Source: Taenia hydatigena
Lineage: Eukaryota; Platyhelminthes; Cestoda; Cyclophyllidea; Taeniidae
NCBI GenBank assembly: GCA_036345935.2
Contig: JADWOT020000005.1
Location: 18,826,369 to 18,890,368 of the forward strand
Direction of reading: 5' to 3'
DNA: 64,000 bases
In this document: positions 35,167 to 47,467 of the stretch, in pieces
Layout of the letters: each line of letters starts with the position of its first letter
How positions within the stretch are numbered: the first letter of the stretch is position 1
Notes under the pieces: generated by a model
The model's database searches: none
What the model was told of the DNA's origin: nothing
Seen by the model: only the letters and a program-made list of their open reading frames with translations
Translations under genes and position numbers: made by a program

Positions 35167-35839
35167 ATGAAAGTAACGTTCTCATGTTAATCGCAGCATT
35201 CCCGACTCTGCAAAACAACAATTAAGTGTTGCATTGACACCAGGCCTAAGCGACTTGAAAAGCTTCAGTAGAGAGCATCAGCCATATTCTTTTGTAAATA
35301 GGTAGACCTTACCAAAAAATGATAACCAGTGCACTTTATTCGCAGCCAAGTTTTAACCACAAGAAGAGCTGTGAAATAGTTAAGGCCAAAAGTAAGGAAA
35401 GGTGTTGGTCGCAGCCATTACATTAAGTGATTTCACTTGGCGTTTTCTGTTTCGCAGAGCAGTGATGCTTTTACAAAAACATCTCTAAGAAGAGCAAGTG
35501 GTGCTTAGTATGAAATAATTAGAGGCCATAGACTTGCCTAGATCCTTTCGGGCACTAAAATTGATGAAATCCAAATTTACAGGAAGATATGTCGGTCAAG
35601 TTCATTGCCGGCATCGAGGCCGGCACTGACATTCACAAGCATATTTACAATAAATTTCGCATTGTTTATAAATCAGCAAGTAATCTTGTGCTACCGACAC
35701 ATGGATGGTCTACCTAGCTCAATCCACGGCGTGATGTGCAGATCACGAGAGTGACGATGGGGAGCGGCACGTGCGCATGCCGAACTGAGAGCACATGGAG
35801 CACAAACATCATGTGGAACGATTAGAGACGATGCGAATG

Positions 35840-35849
35840 GTATATAAGG
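35840..35849 (+). promoter_or_regulatory. TATA box of copy 3
   Basis: Reads gtatataagg, 65 bases before the ATG at 35906, as in the other copies. Confidence 0.75.
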
Positions 35850-35905
35850 CGACACATCTCAGCGCACAAGACAGTACCGACGAAGACAAGTAGACAGGTG
35901 AAGAA

Positions 35906-36088
35906 ATGGAGTGCGGAAGTTGGCCATGCTCGTATGCGATAAAAGTGGTGCCCATGACTAAGGTTGCGCAGACTACACAATGTGTGGAGAAGTGTGTGAC
36001 CTCGTCTGTGTGGGTGCCACAGTGCACACCTGTGGTTGCATACACCCCACAATGTGCGAAGCCGTGTGGATGGTCGCACCTTTGGTAG
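35906..36088 (+). CDS. Family A short repeat protein, 60 aa, copy 3
   Basis: The translation is identical to the four arm copies, including the TAG after 60 residues, although this copy lies in the spacer and its flanks have diverged. Coding identity with diverging flanks could reflect selection on the protein or gene conversion of the core. Confidence 0.55.
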   Translation: MECGSWPCSYAIKVVPMTKVAQTTQCVEKCVTSSVWVPQCTPVVAYTPQCAKPCGWSHLW

Positions 36089-36254
36089 AGGGAAGCCACA
36101 ACTGAGACAGTGCTCGCACCGAAGCCTACGAAGGAGCGCTCGGTGGCATGCAGATGGAGGAGACAACAGATGGTTTGGCAAGCTCTCCTCTACTACCCCC
36201 TCTCCCTACCCCACACTAGGTGCTTCTACTTCTGATAAACTCTAGCAACTACTG

Positions 36255-36260
36255 AATAAA
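36255..36260 (+). terminator. AATAAA of copy 3
   Basis: The hexamer is conserved here although the bases after it differ from the other copies. Confidence 0.6.
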
Positions 36261-39199
36261 GATTTGGCCTCGTATTTTGCAAGACTTTTCACTTCAGCAG
36301 GGCATGTAGATTAGAGCATCAACAGAAAAGCAGCGAAGGGATTTAAGTGTGGCTATTAAACTTAGTGGTAACAATTAGAATTCTGTGTTTCAATAAAAGA
36401 CTCCGCTACTGGGCAAACATTCTTAAGCAGAGAGATGAACATTTGATGCCCACCTTAATGGAGATCTTTGAAACATTTCTAGCACTTTTTTCAGCCTGCT
36501 CCTCACTGAATGGCGGCAATAGCAGTACTATCAACAAAGCTAAAATTGCTTAATAATCAAAATGCAGCCTTCGGTTATCATGACATGCGCGGCCGCTCAG
36601 TCTGCAACCAGTTTTGTTGGGTAATCCAGAAGGCGAACAATGTATTATGTTGATTTTTCTCACAAGCACATCAGTGGCTGTCTCTTGCCACACAGTTCGT
36701 TACTATTGAAATGTGTCGCCATCATGACCTCCATTAAACTCTGCGAAAAAAATTTGGAGTAATTGGCCTCTGCACAGCATTTAAACTGCGATTGGAAAAA
36801 AATTACATTCTTTCATGTCTTTAAAAAGCTTTTGATCTTATCCGCACTTTTGTTGATGCCATCAAATTTGGCTAGTTCACGGACTCATTAGGACTGTTCT
36901 CATTTCCTCCTTTAAGTCGCTAGGCTACCGAATGCACAGTTGACAATCAGCCACACCATACCTTCGCGTGTCGTGATACGTAGATTCGTCTCGAAAGCTG
37001 TTTAGAGCGCAAATTTTAGAGATTCACATGCACTTATGGACAAGTATGATGTATTCTTGCAGTGGTGCATTATGCTACTTCAATTTCGTCAATGTTCCAC
37101 CTGACAACAAGCTTGTGAGTAGGCATATGGCTAGGGTGGTGTTGATCCCAAGCCAACGCCCAACAGGTCTCTAAGCAAAAACAAGTGCATTTACCACAAA
37201 TTATACTATATACCACGCCGCGTATTGTGCAATGGCCTCAGCGAATTTGTCAAACATGGTAAAAACTCATAAGCGCTGATGAAATGAATCCTCGAGATTT
37301 CGTTTTGTTCGCTTCACTTAGTTATAGTCGATCCTCGTTTGGGCAAGATTTGTTGTTAGTGATTATCGCACGCAAATGTACAACCGAGCTGATTCAGTTA
37401 GACGAGTTGTGCTAACAAGCGTCCATTACCAATAATTTCCTCAATCCGCTTGTGCACGTACAATTTGAACACAAGACATGACATCGGTTACATTATTTCA
37501 ACCTGCAAACATCACTTAACATCTCATGAACTAGGCTTCCAATCACACTACTATCATCATTATTGGTGCAGAATTCACGCTCTTGATTTGGCATGGCTGT
37601 CCATGCCTAAGATACGGTGGACGTAACGTAAATTCTGCCACTTACCTACACTAAACCCAACACTATCGACAGCACTTCCCAACAAACGGCTAGGCAAGCC
37701 TTGCTCCATGAGTCGACTCAAAACCACTTGAAGCTAAGTGCCAACTTGCACAGTCAATCTGCTTTGCGATATCCGTATCTAGGATCTGGAAAATGGGAGC
37801 GTTGTAATCAAGTCTTAGCCCAATTGAGCACTCAGATAGTGATTGGTTTCGACGCTTCGGGCATACGGAAGTCTGCTTGCAAATGCATGCGATAGCTACT
37901 CCTTTCCGACGTGGACATTCGGAGTGTTCAGTATTTTTCCACCTCTATGGTTCCATCATTAACTGTCCTACCTAGCTTTCACCGTTTTTAAGGTGCGCCT
38001 TTCTTGTGCATTTTTATTTTCGACGCGAAGATGCGAAAATCGTTCGCCTTCATTTAGAGTTTGCGGCAGGAGAGCAGCAGTCAGGTCTGCAGTGCTTTGA
38101 GCTAGCATCTTAGCCCATTCAACGCTATCAGTGGGAGGCCGTGTAAGTAAGTATTTAGGAGTGCGCAAAGCTTCCTTGTCTTGTACGCAGCTAGGTCCGC
38201 AGGCTCCTTGATTAAGTGACTTGCATCACGGTTCAGCGACAAATTATCAAAAGTTCACTATTGACCTGGTATTTAGGATGATCCCACAAAGGCGGTCACG
38301 TGCCACCTACTGCTATTAGCTCTCCAGAAGAGTTCAAAACGTCATGCTTCGATTACCGAAATAAACCTCATTGTGCCTACGGCAAATGCAAACTTACGGA
38401 CGGCAAAGTCGTGTACGGAATTCAACTCCGATTGAATGGGGATTCCGCAAAAGATCAACGCCATACTTTGGAGGTGGAATAAAATGTGTAGCGTGTTGTG
38501 TGGTTTACAAGAGCGTAACAGTGCGTAAGAGAAGGGGAGAATGGTCTATCGTAAGTGTGGTGGGGTGCCAAAGTGTTGGAACCTAAACCTTATCTGCACG
38601 CGCATGACCACCACAAAGATTCAAATCGGAGCCATCAAGAAATGAGAATTGTTGTAAAATCGACCACTCATCTTAGATGGTGGATGAACAGTTAAAATAC
38701 TGTCTGCCTGCCCATTTAACGTCTGCAGACCCCAATACCCACGGCTCTGGTTGCCTTCTTCGTGCCATGCTTTTCTGGCCCATATGGGTCCTCGAGTCCC
38801 GAATCGTTCCTTAGCCTAATTGCCAATCGTTTTCCGTAAAGGTATTGCTTTTGGCGCATGTTGGAGATGCTGGCGGCGGCGATGGGACCAATCAAAAGGC
38901 ACAACTATCCGTATCTCGACAATTAGTGTTTTATGGATGTGATTTACAGCGTAGAATAAGCGTTAGCGAAGCCACGAACCCCATGGCGAACACTGAAATT
39001 TGCAGTTCTGCAATACAACTTCGTCTAAAATGCTAGCATATCGTTTTTAATTTCCGTTTCATGGATGGTTTGTCTAGCTCCATCCACGGCATGCTGTACA
39101 GATCACGGGATTGACGATGGAGAGCGGCACGTGCGCATGCCGAACTGAGAGCACATGGAGCACAAACATCATGTGGAACGATTAGAGACGATGCGAATG

Positions 39200-39209
39200 G
39201 TATATAAGG
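39200..39209 (+). promoter_or_regulatory. TATA box of copy 4
   Basis: Reads gtatataagg. The base right after it (39210) is T where the other copies have C. Confidence 0.75.
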
Positions 39210-39265
39210 TGACACATCTCAGCGCACAAGACAGTACCGACGAAGACAAGTAGACAGGTGAAGAA

Positions 39266-39448
39266 ATGGAGTGCGGAAGTTGGCCATGCTCGTATGCGAT
39301 AAAAGTGGTGCCCATGACTAAGGTTGCGCAGACTACACAATGTGTGGAGAAGTGTGTGACCTCGTCTGTGTGGGTGCCACAGTGCACACCTGTGGTTGCA
39401 TACACCCCACAATGTGCGAAGCCGTGTGGATGGTCGCACCTTTGGTAG
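39266..39448 (+). CDS. Family A short repeat protein, 60 aa, copy 4
   Basis: Encodes the same 60 residues and ends at the same TAG as the other copies. AATAAA follows at 39615-39620. Confidence 0.55.
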   Translation: MECGSWPCSYAIKVVPMTKVAQTTQCVEKCVTSSVWVPQCTPVVAYTPQCAKPCGWSHLW

Positions 39449-39614
39449 AGGGAAGCCACAACTGAGACAGTGCTCGCACCGAAGCCTACGAAGGAGCGCT
39501 CGGTGGCATGCAGATGGAGGAGACAACAGATGGTTTGGCAAGCTCTCCTCTACTACCCCCTCTCCCTACCCCACACTAGGTGCTTCTACTTCTGATAAAC
39601 TCTAGCATCTGCTG

Positions 39615-39620
39615 AATAAA
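39615..39620 (+). terminator. AATAAA of copy 4
   Basis: Polyadenylation hexamer 166 bases past the stop, same cassette position as elsewhere. Confidence 0.6.
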
Positions 39621-39860
39621 CGATACGACATCGCGTTCTGCGAGACTTCTCACTTCAATGCAGCATGAGGGTTGGGCCACTGGAGGCACCTCCCATGTTG
39701 TAGCGCATTCTAAGAACCACGTGCGCTACTACATTTCTCTCTACAGTTCACGCAACCTGCATCATTGCCTTAGAAGTTGATTTAAATTACACTAATATGG
39801 CTAATCCACACGGTTGAACCCATCTTTTACTCTAGTGATAGCGTGGTTTGGGTAAATAAG

Positions 39861-40049
39861 TTATAGCAGTGGATTATGCACAGAGTCATTTCTGCACTCA
39901 TACTCTGGCTTTACTCCAGTATTTTTAACTTTGCTAAAATATGGAAATGCAACATAAACACGCGTCTCGTAGTGCAGAGATGTGAAAGACTGACACAAGA
40001 GCAGCATTAATGCAGTCACATGCCTAAATGCTGGCATGTCATCACTCAA
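39861..40049 (-). pseudogene. Family B coding-like segment 2, right-arm copy
   Basis: Mirror of 30995-31183 with an identical translation; see that entry for the alignment to segment 1. Confidence 0.35.
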
Positions 40050-41417
40050 ACACTAACTGCATCAGTCGTGCTTTAGAAGTAGGAGTGCTCTCTGGTGTAT
40101 ATGAGGAAATAAAGAGGAAGGGCAACAATTGATTTGCGCTAAGTTGACTGTGTTGATGCTGTAACACGCGACTGAGGTTATATGCTCTTGCGTCACCTTA
40201 ACCTCCTCCTTGTTGTTACCATCACTGGCTAGTATTCGAGAGCATCTGATGCTAAGCTACTGGTTGGCTATTGAGCCGCGATGAATAAAGAAGGAAGTGA
40301 TAAGGAGGAACCGGTGGAAATTAGTTGACCCAATAAGCTGTCCGACATAGCGTTATTGTGGTGAACATGCCTGCTTTTAGATAAATTGTCCGACTATTTG
40401 TGATTGCCATTCTTAGCGAATCCCCACCTTGGTCATAGTCCTTTCAGCTTACGGCTTCGTGTTGCGATGGCTTCAGCAGTGACTTGCGGTGCAGCCATTT
40501 CTCAACTGTAAACAAACGCGTACGTTACTGAATTTGGGCGGTTTTAGTTGTGTGAGCGTTTACATGATTTCAAATGCAGTATGTCACTGCCTCGGGGCTT
40601 CGGAAGTCGTAACGTGCAATTATGCCAGAAATGCAAAAATACCTCTTGATGTCCTACAAAGAGTCGAGGCGCTGAAGCACCACCAAAGGGAGGAGCGCCC
40701 TATGCAGATTAGTGAAAATGCCTAATCAGACGTTCTGCCAAGGACAGTATCGCAGGGCAATGCAACATGTGTGAAATGGGGCAATTGTGAGTAGGACCAG
40801 TTGTAGCTATCGCGATGCGCAACACTCTTCGGACCCGATAAGGCTGGGTTCTCCACTCCACTTCTTCGCACGAGTTTTCGCAGTGACTCTGCCTTTTCCC
40901 TTGACACACTACTACTACTACCAAAAGAATGCTCTCAACTCGAAATCTGCAACATTTCTAAATAGGCGAGGGTGTTGGAATTATTCATGAGGCAATACCT
41001 GTTCTCTGATAATGCGGCAGACTTTAATCTTCGTCAGAACAACGTTGCCATTAACGTCCCCATCATTTATTGTCATGATGGAAGATTGTGCACATCCCCT
41101 GGAACACTGTTGTTAGATCAGTTTCGCTAACATTCCGATGTGTAGTCTCGGGTAGTCTGATCTGGTTCCTGTCCCACTCTCTTGCGTCTGAGTACGATGA
41201 CAAGTAGTGACTCTGTGCGGGGCTGTTACCATTTCATTTACCATATCGTTCGGCTGTTAGAACCATTTATTGGCGTTCAGCCCCATGATACCTTTCTTCA
41301 TCGGCCCTGATCGAATGGCTGTCCTTCCTTATGCAGCTCACAGCGACTCAGGTCAAGTGAATATGGGTTTGTTCTAGGCTGTAGAGTGTCACTAATACTC
41401 ACTCTAAAGTTCATTTA

Positions 41418-41642
41418 CTATCCCTTCCGGTCGTTGGTAAGGCTGTCGATTAAACGGTTCATAAATGGAGTATTTTGCTGCTCCCTCATTTCTGTGATAC
41501 CCAACAGCACAGCCCTGAACGCATTCTGCACGTCATCCATCTCATCATGCCACAGATTAAGTGAAGCGTAACTCTAATCGATCCAGCTGGCATGTATGAC
41601 CGATTGCACGATATCTTCCCACATTTTGACGCATGGCTTACA
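41418..41642 (-). pseudogene. Coding-like segment with one stop, right-arm copy
   Basis: Mirror of 29402-29626; the same single in-frame TAG is present. Confidence 0.3.
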
Positions 41643-42382
41643 CCAAGCGGCTGTTCACGATGGGTGCAGCAGCGTTTGTGGGAAGCTTGCGTTCAAGATT
41701 GATAGATTGTAGTGTCGGGAGGATCAAGTCCTTCCTCCTCCTCCTCCTCCCCCCCCACACTGAAGTCGGCATTCCTGGAGGATCTGCCCTTCGGTGTTTA
41801 AACATTGGGTAAATACGGGCAAAAGTTCGACCTCCATACCGAACTCGGATGCTAGTTGCAACTGCTGCAAGTTTGATGTATCTGGCGCGTTGTTTGTGTG
41901 GCTAAGCAAAACACGGCCCAATTCGCCCTAGATTACACGAACTGCGCTCTTTCACCTTATTGAACCAGTTTGGGGTCTAGGTGCCTTCCGAATTCTGGAA
42001 CACACCCGCTAGGCATTTAAGTGGGAGAATTGAGAATTGCCATCTGTTAATGCATGATGGGCATGCATGCACGCCGTACCAGCTGCAGAATTTGTACCTT
42101 CCGTCTGCTTTCACTCTTGATTAAATTCAGTCTATCATTTCTTTGATTGCCTTAAACGTTGAAGCTCATAGTGTACAAATTCGGCATTTACTGAGGCGAG
42201 CCCACCTGGTGCACCAAGTTTAATAGGACGCTCTGCATGGAGTTCTCTTGCAGAGGAAATCGCAATTCCAATCCAAGTGCAAATTCAACACCTAAAAGCG
42301 TAGTGTTGGTGTTGTTGTAGTCCATTCATTCAACCCAAATTCCTCCCAACACAACAACGCTTACATTAGAGTGACTTGCGAT

Positions 42383-42676
42383 TTATCGGATCGTAGCAAC
42401 ACGCAAATAAGGATCTCTTTCAGTTTGTATCGCTTCACCTAAAAATTTGTGAGCATCAAATGATTGCCCTGCTCGTTTGTTTTCCAGGATAACAGTAGCC
42501 ATATTTTGCTTTAATATGACAGTTGCATACCTCTGATAGTTTCTCCACAGTCTTTTCAAACCAAAATCCAAATCTCGAGGCTCTTCGGTTATAAAATAAA
42601 AGCAGCCCAAAGGTTCCTGAATGCAAGCGTTTATTAAGAAATGCACATGCTTATGTTTGAAGGGCAGCAAGAGCAT
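42383..42676 (-). CDS. Candidate ORF, 97 aa, right-arm copy
   Basis: Mirror of 28367-28660 with the same translation. It is an unrecognised candidate gene or exon. Confidence 0.3.
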   Translation of the reverse strand: MLLLPFKHKHVHFLINACIQEPLGCFYFITEEPRDLDFGLKRLWRNYQRYATVILKQNMATVILENKRAGQSFDAHKFLGEAIQTERDPYLRVATIR

Positions 42677-42974
42677 GACAAATGTATTAAAAGACGATTC
42701 AAGATTGAATCAAGCGATAGAATTGGATGTGTGCTGGTTGGCCATTATTGTCAGAGGGAGCTTGGCGTGTCTCGCATGGACCTTCCATTCCACGCTTTGC
42801 TACGGAGATTTTGAATGAGAGCGCTGGGTAGACTAAATAATTTTAACTTTCCATCAACGATCCGAACAGCCTGAACGAAAAGAAGAAAGTGCATTCAAGT
42901 GCATTCTTCTACTTGACACGGCAAATATACTTTTCAGATCAAAATCACTTCCAAAGCTGTAATTGTGTTTCAAT

Positions 42975-43163
42975 TTATTCCAAGGAGAACTCTTTGATGA
43001 TGCGTGTTTCTAAGGGTAGTGTTAAGAAAGCTTGCCACAGGGTCGTCACCACACCAGTCACGTGTCCAATCGGCGGCTTGTCATCAGTCAAAGTATCGGC
43101 TGAATCACTTGTAGATTTTGCCTGATTCATTTTATCTAGGCTCGAAAGACGTGAAGAACTCAT
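42975..43163 (-). pseudogene. Family B coding-like segment 1, right-arm copy
   Basis: Mirror of 27880-28068, with the same 62-residue translation. Confidence 0.35.
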
Positions 43164-43662
43164 TCTAATCCGAAATGTAGAAAGCCGCCATTGAGCCGCA
43201 CCGCATAAACCTACTCTGCTAGGCATGAATGAGTCGAAGACAAGATTGTTTTCGATGCGGACACGAAGCACATGTAAATAAGCGTTGTCGCATCGTCGAC
43301 ATTCTTCTCGTCGGCATTAACATAAGCCAGGCTATGGAGTCTCCAGTGTCAAGCGTCTGACTAAAGCCAGACTAGAATTAAGTTGCTTATGCAAAAGGCA
43401 ACAATTGAGGTGAAACGGATGTAAAGCACCGCTTTTTGTTAAGTTGCTTCACGTCAGAGTTTTTTTTGACGAATGAATCTGTTTGTAGGCAAATCACCCT
43501 ATTAACGATGATTGCTGTCTCTAGTGCACCCGTTGCGGAGCAAAACTAGGTACCGATTTGCACCAACTAGCAGACCCAAAAGGGATTCCATGAAGTGGAA
43601 ATTGACTCATCAATATCGAAAACATTCTCGTTTTTATGAAAATGGCTTAAGAAGCCCACCAA

Positions 43663-43905
43663 TTGCTACCAAGTGTGCAGTCCTACGACAACGCCCCTCA
43701 TGGCAACGCTCTTCGGAGCATTGCACGAGGTTTCGCTGCTGCTCGTCTCACATGCACACTGCGGTACCTCGAAATTGCCGTATTGTTGCATTCATCTCAC
43801 AGCTTGGACTATGTCTTGAATGTCAATCCAGATTACACTAGTGTGAATAAATCGCACAAGCAAATTAATTTCATTCCCAGACAGAGGGCGCAAATGAAAG
43901 TGTGA
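43663..43905 (+). pseudogene. Family C coding-like segment, right-arm copy
   Basis: Mirror of 27138-27380. The zone 43721-43860 aligns with 13359-13492 in unique DNA. Confidence 0.35.
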
Positions 43906-44239
43906 ATGGCGAAAGTAGACTTTGTTAGAAATTGAATGCGACTTCTGCGAATAGTTCATTAAAAAGCACTAAACTAAATTCCAGCTTCCATATGGCAGTT
44001 TAGAGGCTAAGACTGGTGAACTGCTACCCTTAATAAGTTGACCGTAATGGTATTATATAAAACGCAGGTCACTGTTCATAGCGATGATGGTATAAAAGCG
44101 TAAGTGTAATATTAGAGAAAGGTAATCAAGTAATTTTACATAGTTTTAAAGGTTGTATTCAATTATCCTCGCTGCACTGGGCCTAGTGACTCAAAAGCCG
44201 GCTCTGATAAGAAGTCTCGCAGAACGCGATGTCGTATCG

Positions 44240-44245
44240 TTTATT
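44240..44245 (-). terminator. AATAAA of copy 5
   Basis: Polyadenylation hexamer on the minus strand, mirror of 26798-26803. Confidence 0.6.
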
Positions 44246-44411
44246 CAGCAGATGCTAGAGCTTATCAGAAGTAGAAGCACCTAGTGTGAGGTAGGGAGAG
44301 GGTGTAGTAGAGGAGAGCTTGCCAAACCATCTGTTGTCTCCTCCATCTGCACGCCACCGAGCGCTCCTTCGTAGGCTTCGGTGCGAGCACTGTCTCAGTT
44401 GTGGCTTCCCT

Positions 44412-44594
44412 CTACCAAAGGTGCGACCATCCACACGGCTTCGCACATTGTGGGGTGTATGCAACCACAGGTGTGCACTGTGGCACCCACACAGACGAGG
44501 TCACACACTTCTCCACACATTGTGTAGTCTGCGCAACCTTAGTCATGGGCACCACTTTTATCGCATACGAGCATGGCCAACTTCCGCACTCCAT
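44412..44594 (-). CDS. Family A short repeat protein, 60 aa, copy 5
   Basis: Encodes the same 60 residues as the other copies and ends at the same TAG. It is convergent with copy 4 across about 5 kb. Confidence 0.55.
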   Translation of the reverse strand: MECGSWPCSYAIKVVPMTKVAQTTQCVEKCVTSSVWVPQCTPVVAYTPQCAKPCGWSHLW

Positions 44595-44650
44595 TTCTTC
44601 ACCTGTCTACTTGTCTTCGTCGGTACTGTCTTGTGCGCTGAGATGTGTCG

Positions 44651-44660
44651 CCTTATATAC
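44651..44660 (-). promoter_or_regulatory. TATA box of copy 5
   Basis: Reads gtatataagg on the minus strand, mirror of 26383-26392. Confidence 0.75.
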
Positions 44661-45063
44661 CATTCGCATCGTCTCTAATCGTTCCACATGATGTTTGTGC
44701 TCCATGTGCTCTCAGTTCGGCATGCGCACGTGCCGCTCTCCATCGTCAATCCCGTGATCTGCACAGCACGCTGTGGATGGAGCTAGACAGACCATCCATG
44801 TGTCGGTCACTTGTTGATTTATACTCAGTGCCAATATCACTATTAATAAGCATGAGGAAGATTGATGTCAACAGCGATAATCGTAATAAATTGACCTGCC
44901 TATTTTCCTGCAGAGTTGTGCCACACAACATTACCGACGAGACTTTCACAACACGTTGGTAGAATATTTGCATTGCATTTGAAATCTCAATTGTTCTTTC
45001 TGTACCTATTTGCATACAATATGGCCATTCGTTGAAACACTTAACTCATTTCATCGTATGCAT

Positions 45064-45279
45064 TTAACACCTCGCACCCTTTTCCATTCTTTGTTGCTCA
45101 GCTCTTATAGAGGTTTCTTCTCCCCATCTGAGACGTGCCGAAGTTGACTTGCAAAATTTGCGTCTTTCCATTCGATTGCGTTCACAGCTTTTGATAAAGC
45201 ATTTTAAAATTGATCGATTTGAACTCACCTTAGTACTTGATTGTTGTATTTTGGAGCTCTCGTGCTGTAACGCAGCCAT
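45064..45279 (-). other. Candidate coding segment with possible splice donor, right-arm copy
   Basis: Mirror of 25764-25979, with two substitutions that change two residues of the translation. Confidence 0.25.
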
Positions 45280-46284
45280 TTTCAGGTACCACAAATATTC
45301 GAGGTTCGGATATCTGTGCCCGTTAACTGGTCTCCACTGCGCTGGTCCTTGTGCATCGGTATTGGGTGGTGTAAGCCCCATGTTTATTGAAGGCAAATGA
45401 CGAGTAGGGTTTAGAGAACCTTGGAGCCTACAGCAGGTTGGGAGCCAAAATGCATGGCACGAATAAAAATGGTGGAGCTGTGGACAATAATCAGGACTCT
45501 GGCACAAATTGTGTTAATGAACGAATCAGCATGTTTCAGTTTATTAGCGATAATTTGCATGGCCGACTAACCGTATGCATGTCGCTATAATAAGTATCCG
45601 ATCGTACGGCAAACCCGATTTATTAGTTGCTTTGACTTGGACTTCTGTTTCGTTCATTACACCTAGATGAACATGCGATCAAAGCATTTTACCGACCCAG
45701 AACACCTGTGATATGCTCTGAATCGACTTCGTAGACCACGCACAGCTCCAACCATTCCACCTTACTCGCAAAGTTAACGGCTAATTTTGGCCAAAGCATA
45801 ACTCCCTTCAGAACGAAACTTTATGCATAACTTCACAAAACGTGCATTTGTCTTCCTTAAGTGGAGAATTCATTCCCCTCAGCAAATAAAAAATATTGTT
45901 TGGTATCATATGAAGAATTGATAGTGATAGAGAGCGTGTGATCAATCGCCGCAGATGCCAGATTAATAGTTAGCTTCTAGGAGTTTACCATCGAGAGGTG
46001 GTGTGATTCCCAGTGAAACGAGAGCAAACAGGGCAGCACACGTAGAAAACAAAGGAGCCATTCCTTTCCCGAATTGGTTATGCTCATCCTCCTGGGGTAG
46101 TGGCGAATAGGCCAAGCTAGTGTTTTGAACCACTGCAAATCTGACTGTATTTGTCAACTTCGAGGTCTTATCGAGGTTGAAGAACTTTATGCACAACTGA
46201 AAGGTGAATTAGCGTAAAGTTTTTGCGTTGTAAGATGTGGCCTACAAATGTAACTAATGGAGCTGTGCTATTAGGGGAGAGCAA

Positions 46285-46659
46285 ATGCTGAGCATCCTGG
46301 ATGCACTGATACATACAGTCGCAAAAAATCACTTCTTGAATACTTTACTAAGAAACCCCATGTGCTCAACTCTACTAAAGGTGGTTGCTGATCCATACCA
46401 CCTCCTGACCGCATCGATGCCTTACGGGAGGCTCTTTCCTCTTCCCGTCTTGCTTTGTGGTCATGCTACAGCAAATAGTAGTCATTTCATTTGTGCTTAC
46501 TACGAGTGCAAGCTATTCATTGCGAGGATTTTGATTGTGTGTGAGCTAATGAGTCGAAATAGCGAATGCTCCTCAAGAACCAAAAGCATCGCACTGTCCA
46601 CTTTCTCCAGCTCACAGATTCAAGGCTTTCGCTGTTTTAGTGGTTTCAACCTATCCTAG
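46285..46659 (+). CDS. Candidate ORF, 124 aa, right-arm copy
   Basis: Mirror of 24384-24758, intact from ATG to stop; unrecognised. Confidence 0.28.
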   Translation: MLSILDALIHTVAKNHFLNTLLRNPMCSTLLKVVADPYHLLTASMPYGRLFPLPVLLCGHATANSSHFICAYYECKLFIARILIVCELMSRNSECSSRTKSIALSTFSSSQIQGFRCFSGFNLS

Positions 46660-47200
46660 CTTTGACTAAATCTGCTCGCAAGTGTTTGTTGAGGACGTGA
46701 AGCACAAAGGTACCACTACTGCTACTAATGTACATATGTGAGGCAGTATTTGGGTTGCCTACATCATTCGAATGAGTGACTGCTGATCAGATGGTGAGCA
46801 ACAGCATAGAAGATATCAAGCGGTGGCCAAACTGCAACCCAAGTTGTATGCATGCTTAAACGTTGGCTGTTTGCAGCCCTAGCCTACGGAAAACTTGATT
46901 GAGCTAAGTCCTCTTCTACTCTTCCTCAAAGGAGAAGCATAAAGTACTGTTTGCGATCTCCCAATCTTCCTAAAAGAACAACCATTAAAGCAGTATTTAG
47001 AATGGTGCTACAAATCAAACTACACGATATCCACCACGTTCTGATCTCTAGAGGGGCAGGAAATAACGCGCTTCACTTGGCATATCACAACCAGTTTCCC
47101 TCTGGAGGAGAATACGCTGCTGAATGGTAAGCATTGTACAAATAAAGGTGCAGAGAGTGCTAATTTCACTAAAATTAGGTGCATTCATTCTAATGGTGAG

Positions 47201-47467
47201 TTGGGTTGTGTAGGATTTGGCATGGTGTGCAAAGCAGTAGTGGGGCATACAGGAGTGTCGAATAGTCTTGAACGTGCATTTGTATGGGCGAAATGGAACC
47301 CATGGTCACCCCACCCACAGCATGCAGAAAAAAGGATCGTAGGCAAATTGAGTCTCATTTGCCAGCAATGCATGTCCAATCAGTCAACTGTACATGAACT
47401 GCAGTCCCGCATTTGTAGTGATGCTTTTCCTACTAGTCAACATTCTAACCAATCAATGTCAAATTGA
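47201..47467 (+). other. Open frame, 88 codons, right-arm copy
   Basis: Mirror of 23576-23842. It opens with TTG and is not recognised. Confidence 0.2.

Larger units (their letters stand above)
35698..36296 (+). repeat. 60-residue gene cassette, copy 3 (spacer)
   Basis: A direct-orientation copy of the cassette lying in the palindrome 2 spacer, so it has no mirror. It differs from the arm copies in scattered upstream bases and more strongly in the last 60 bases around the AATAAA, which marks it as an older or separately evolving copy. Confidence 0.9.
34182..36862. other. Spacer of palindrome 2
   Basis: About 2.7 kb of single-copy DNA between the arms, nearly the same length as the spacer of palindrome 1. 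It holds one 60-residue gene cassette (copy 3), an AT-rich self-complementary tract at 35131-35166, a 90-codon minus-strand frame at 34699-34971 and a 68-codon plus-strand frame at 36347-36553. The last two are not supported as genes. Confidence 0.85.
39060..39655 (+). repeat. 60-residue gene cassette, copy 4
   Basis: Mirror of copy 2. It lies in direct orientation to copy 3, about 3.4 kb away. Confidence 0.9.
44211..44803 (-). repeat. 60-residue gene cassette, copy 5
   Basis: Mirror of copy 1 (sum of coordinates 71043) and the inverted partner of copy 4 within the right arm. Confidence 0.9.
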
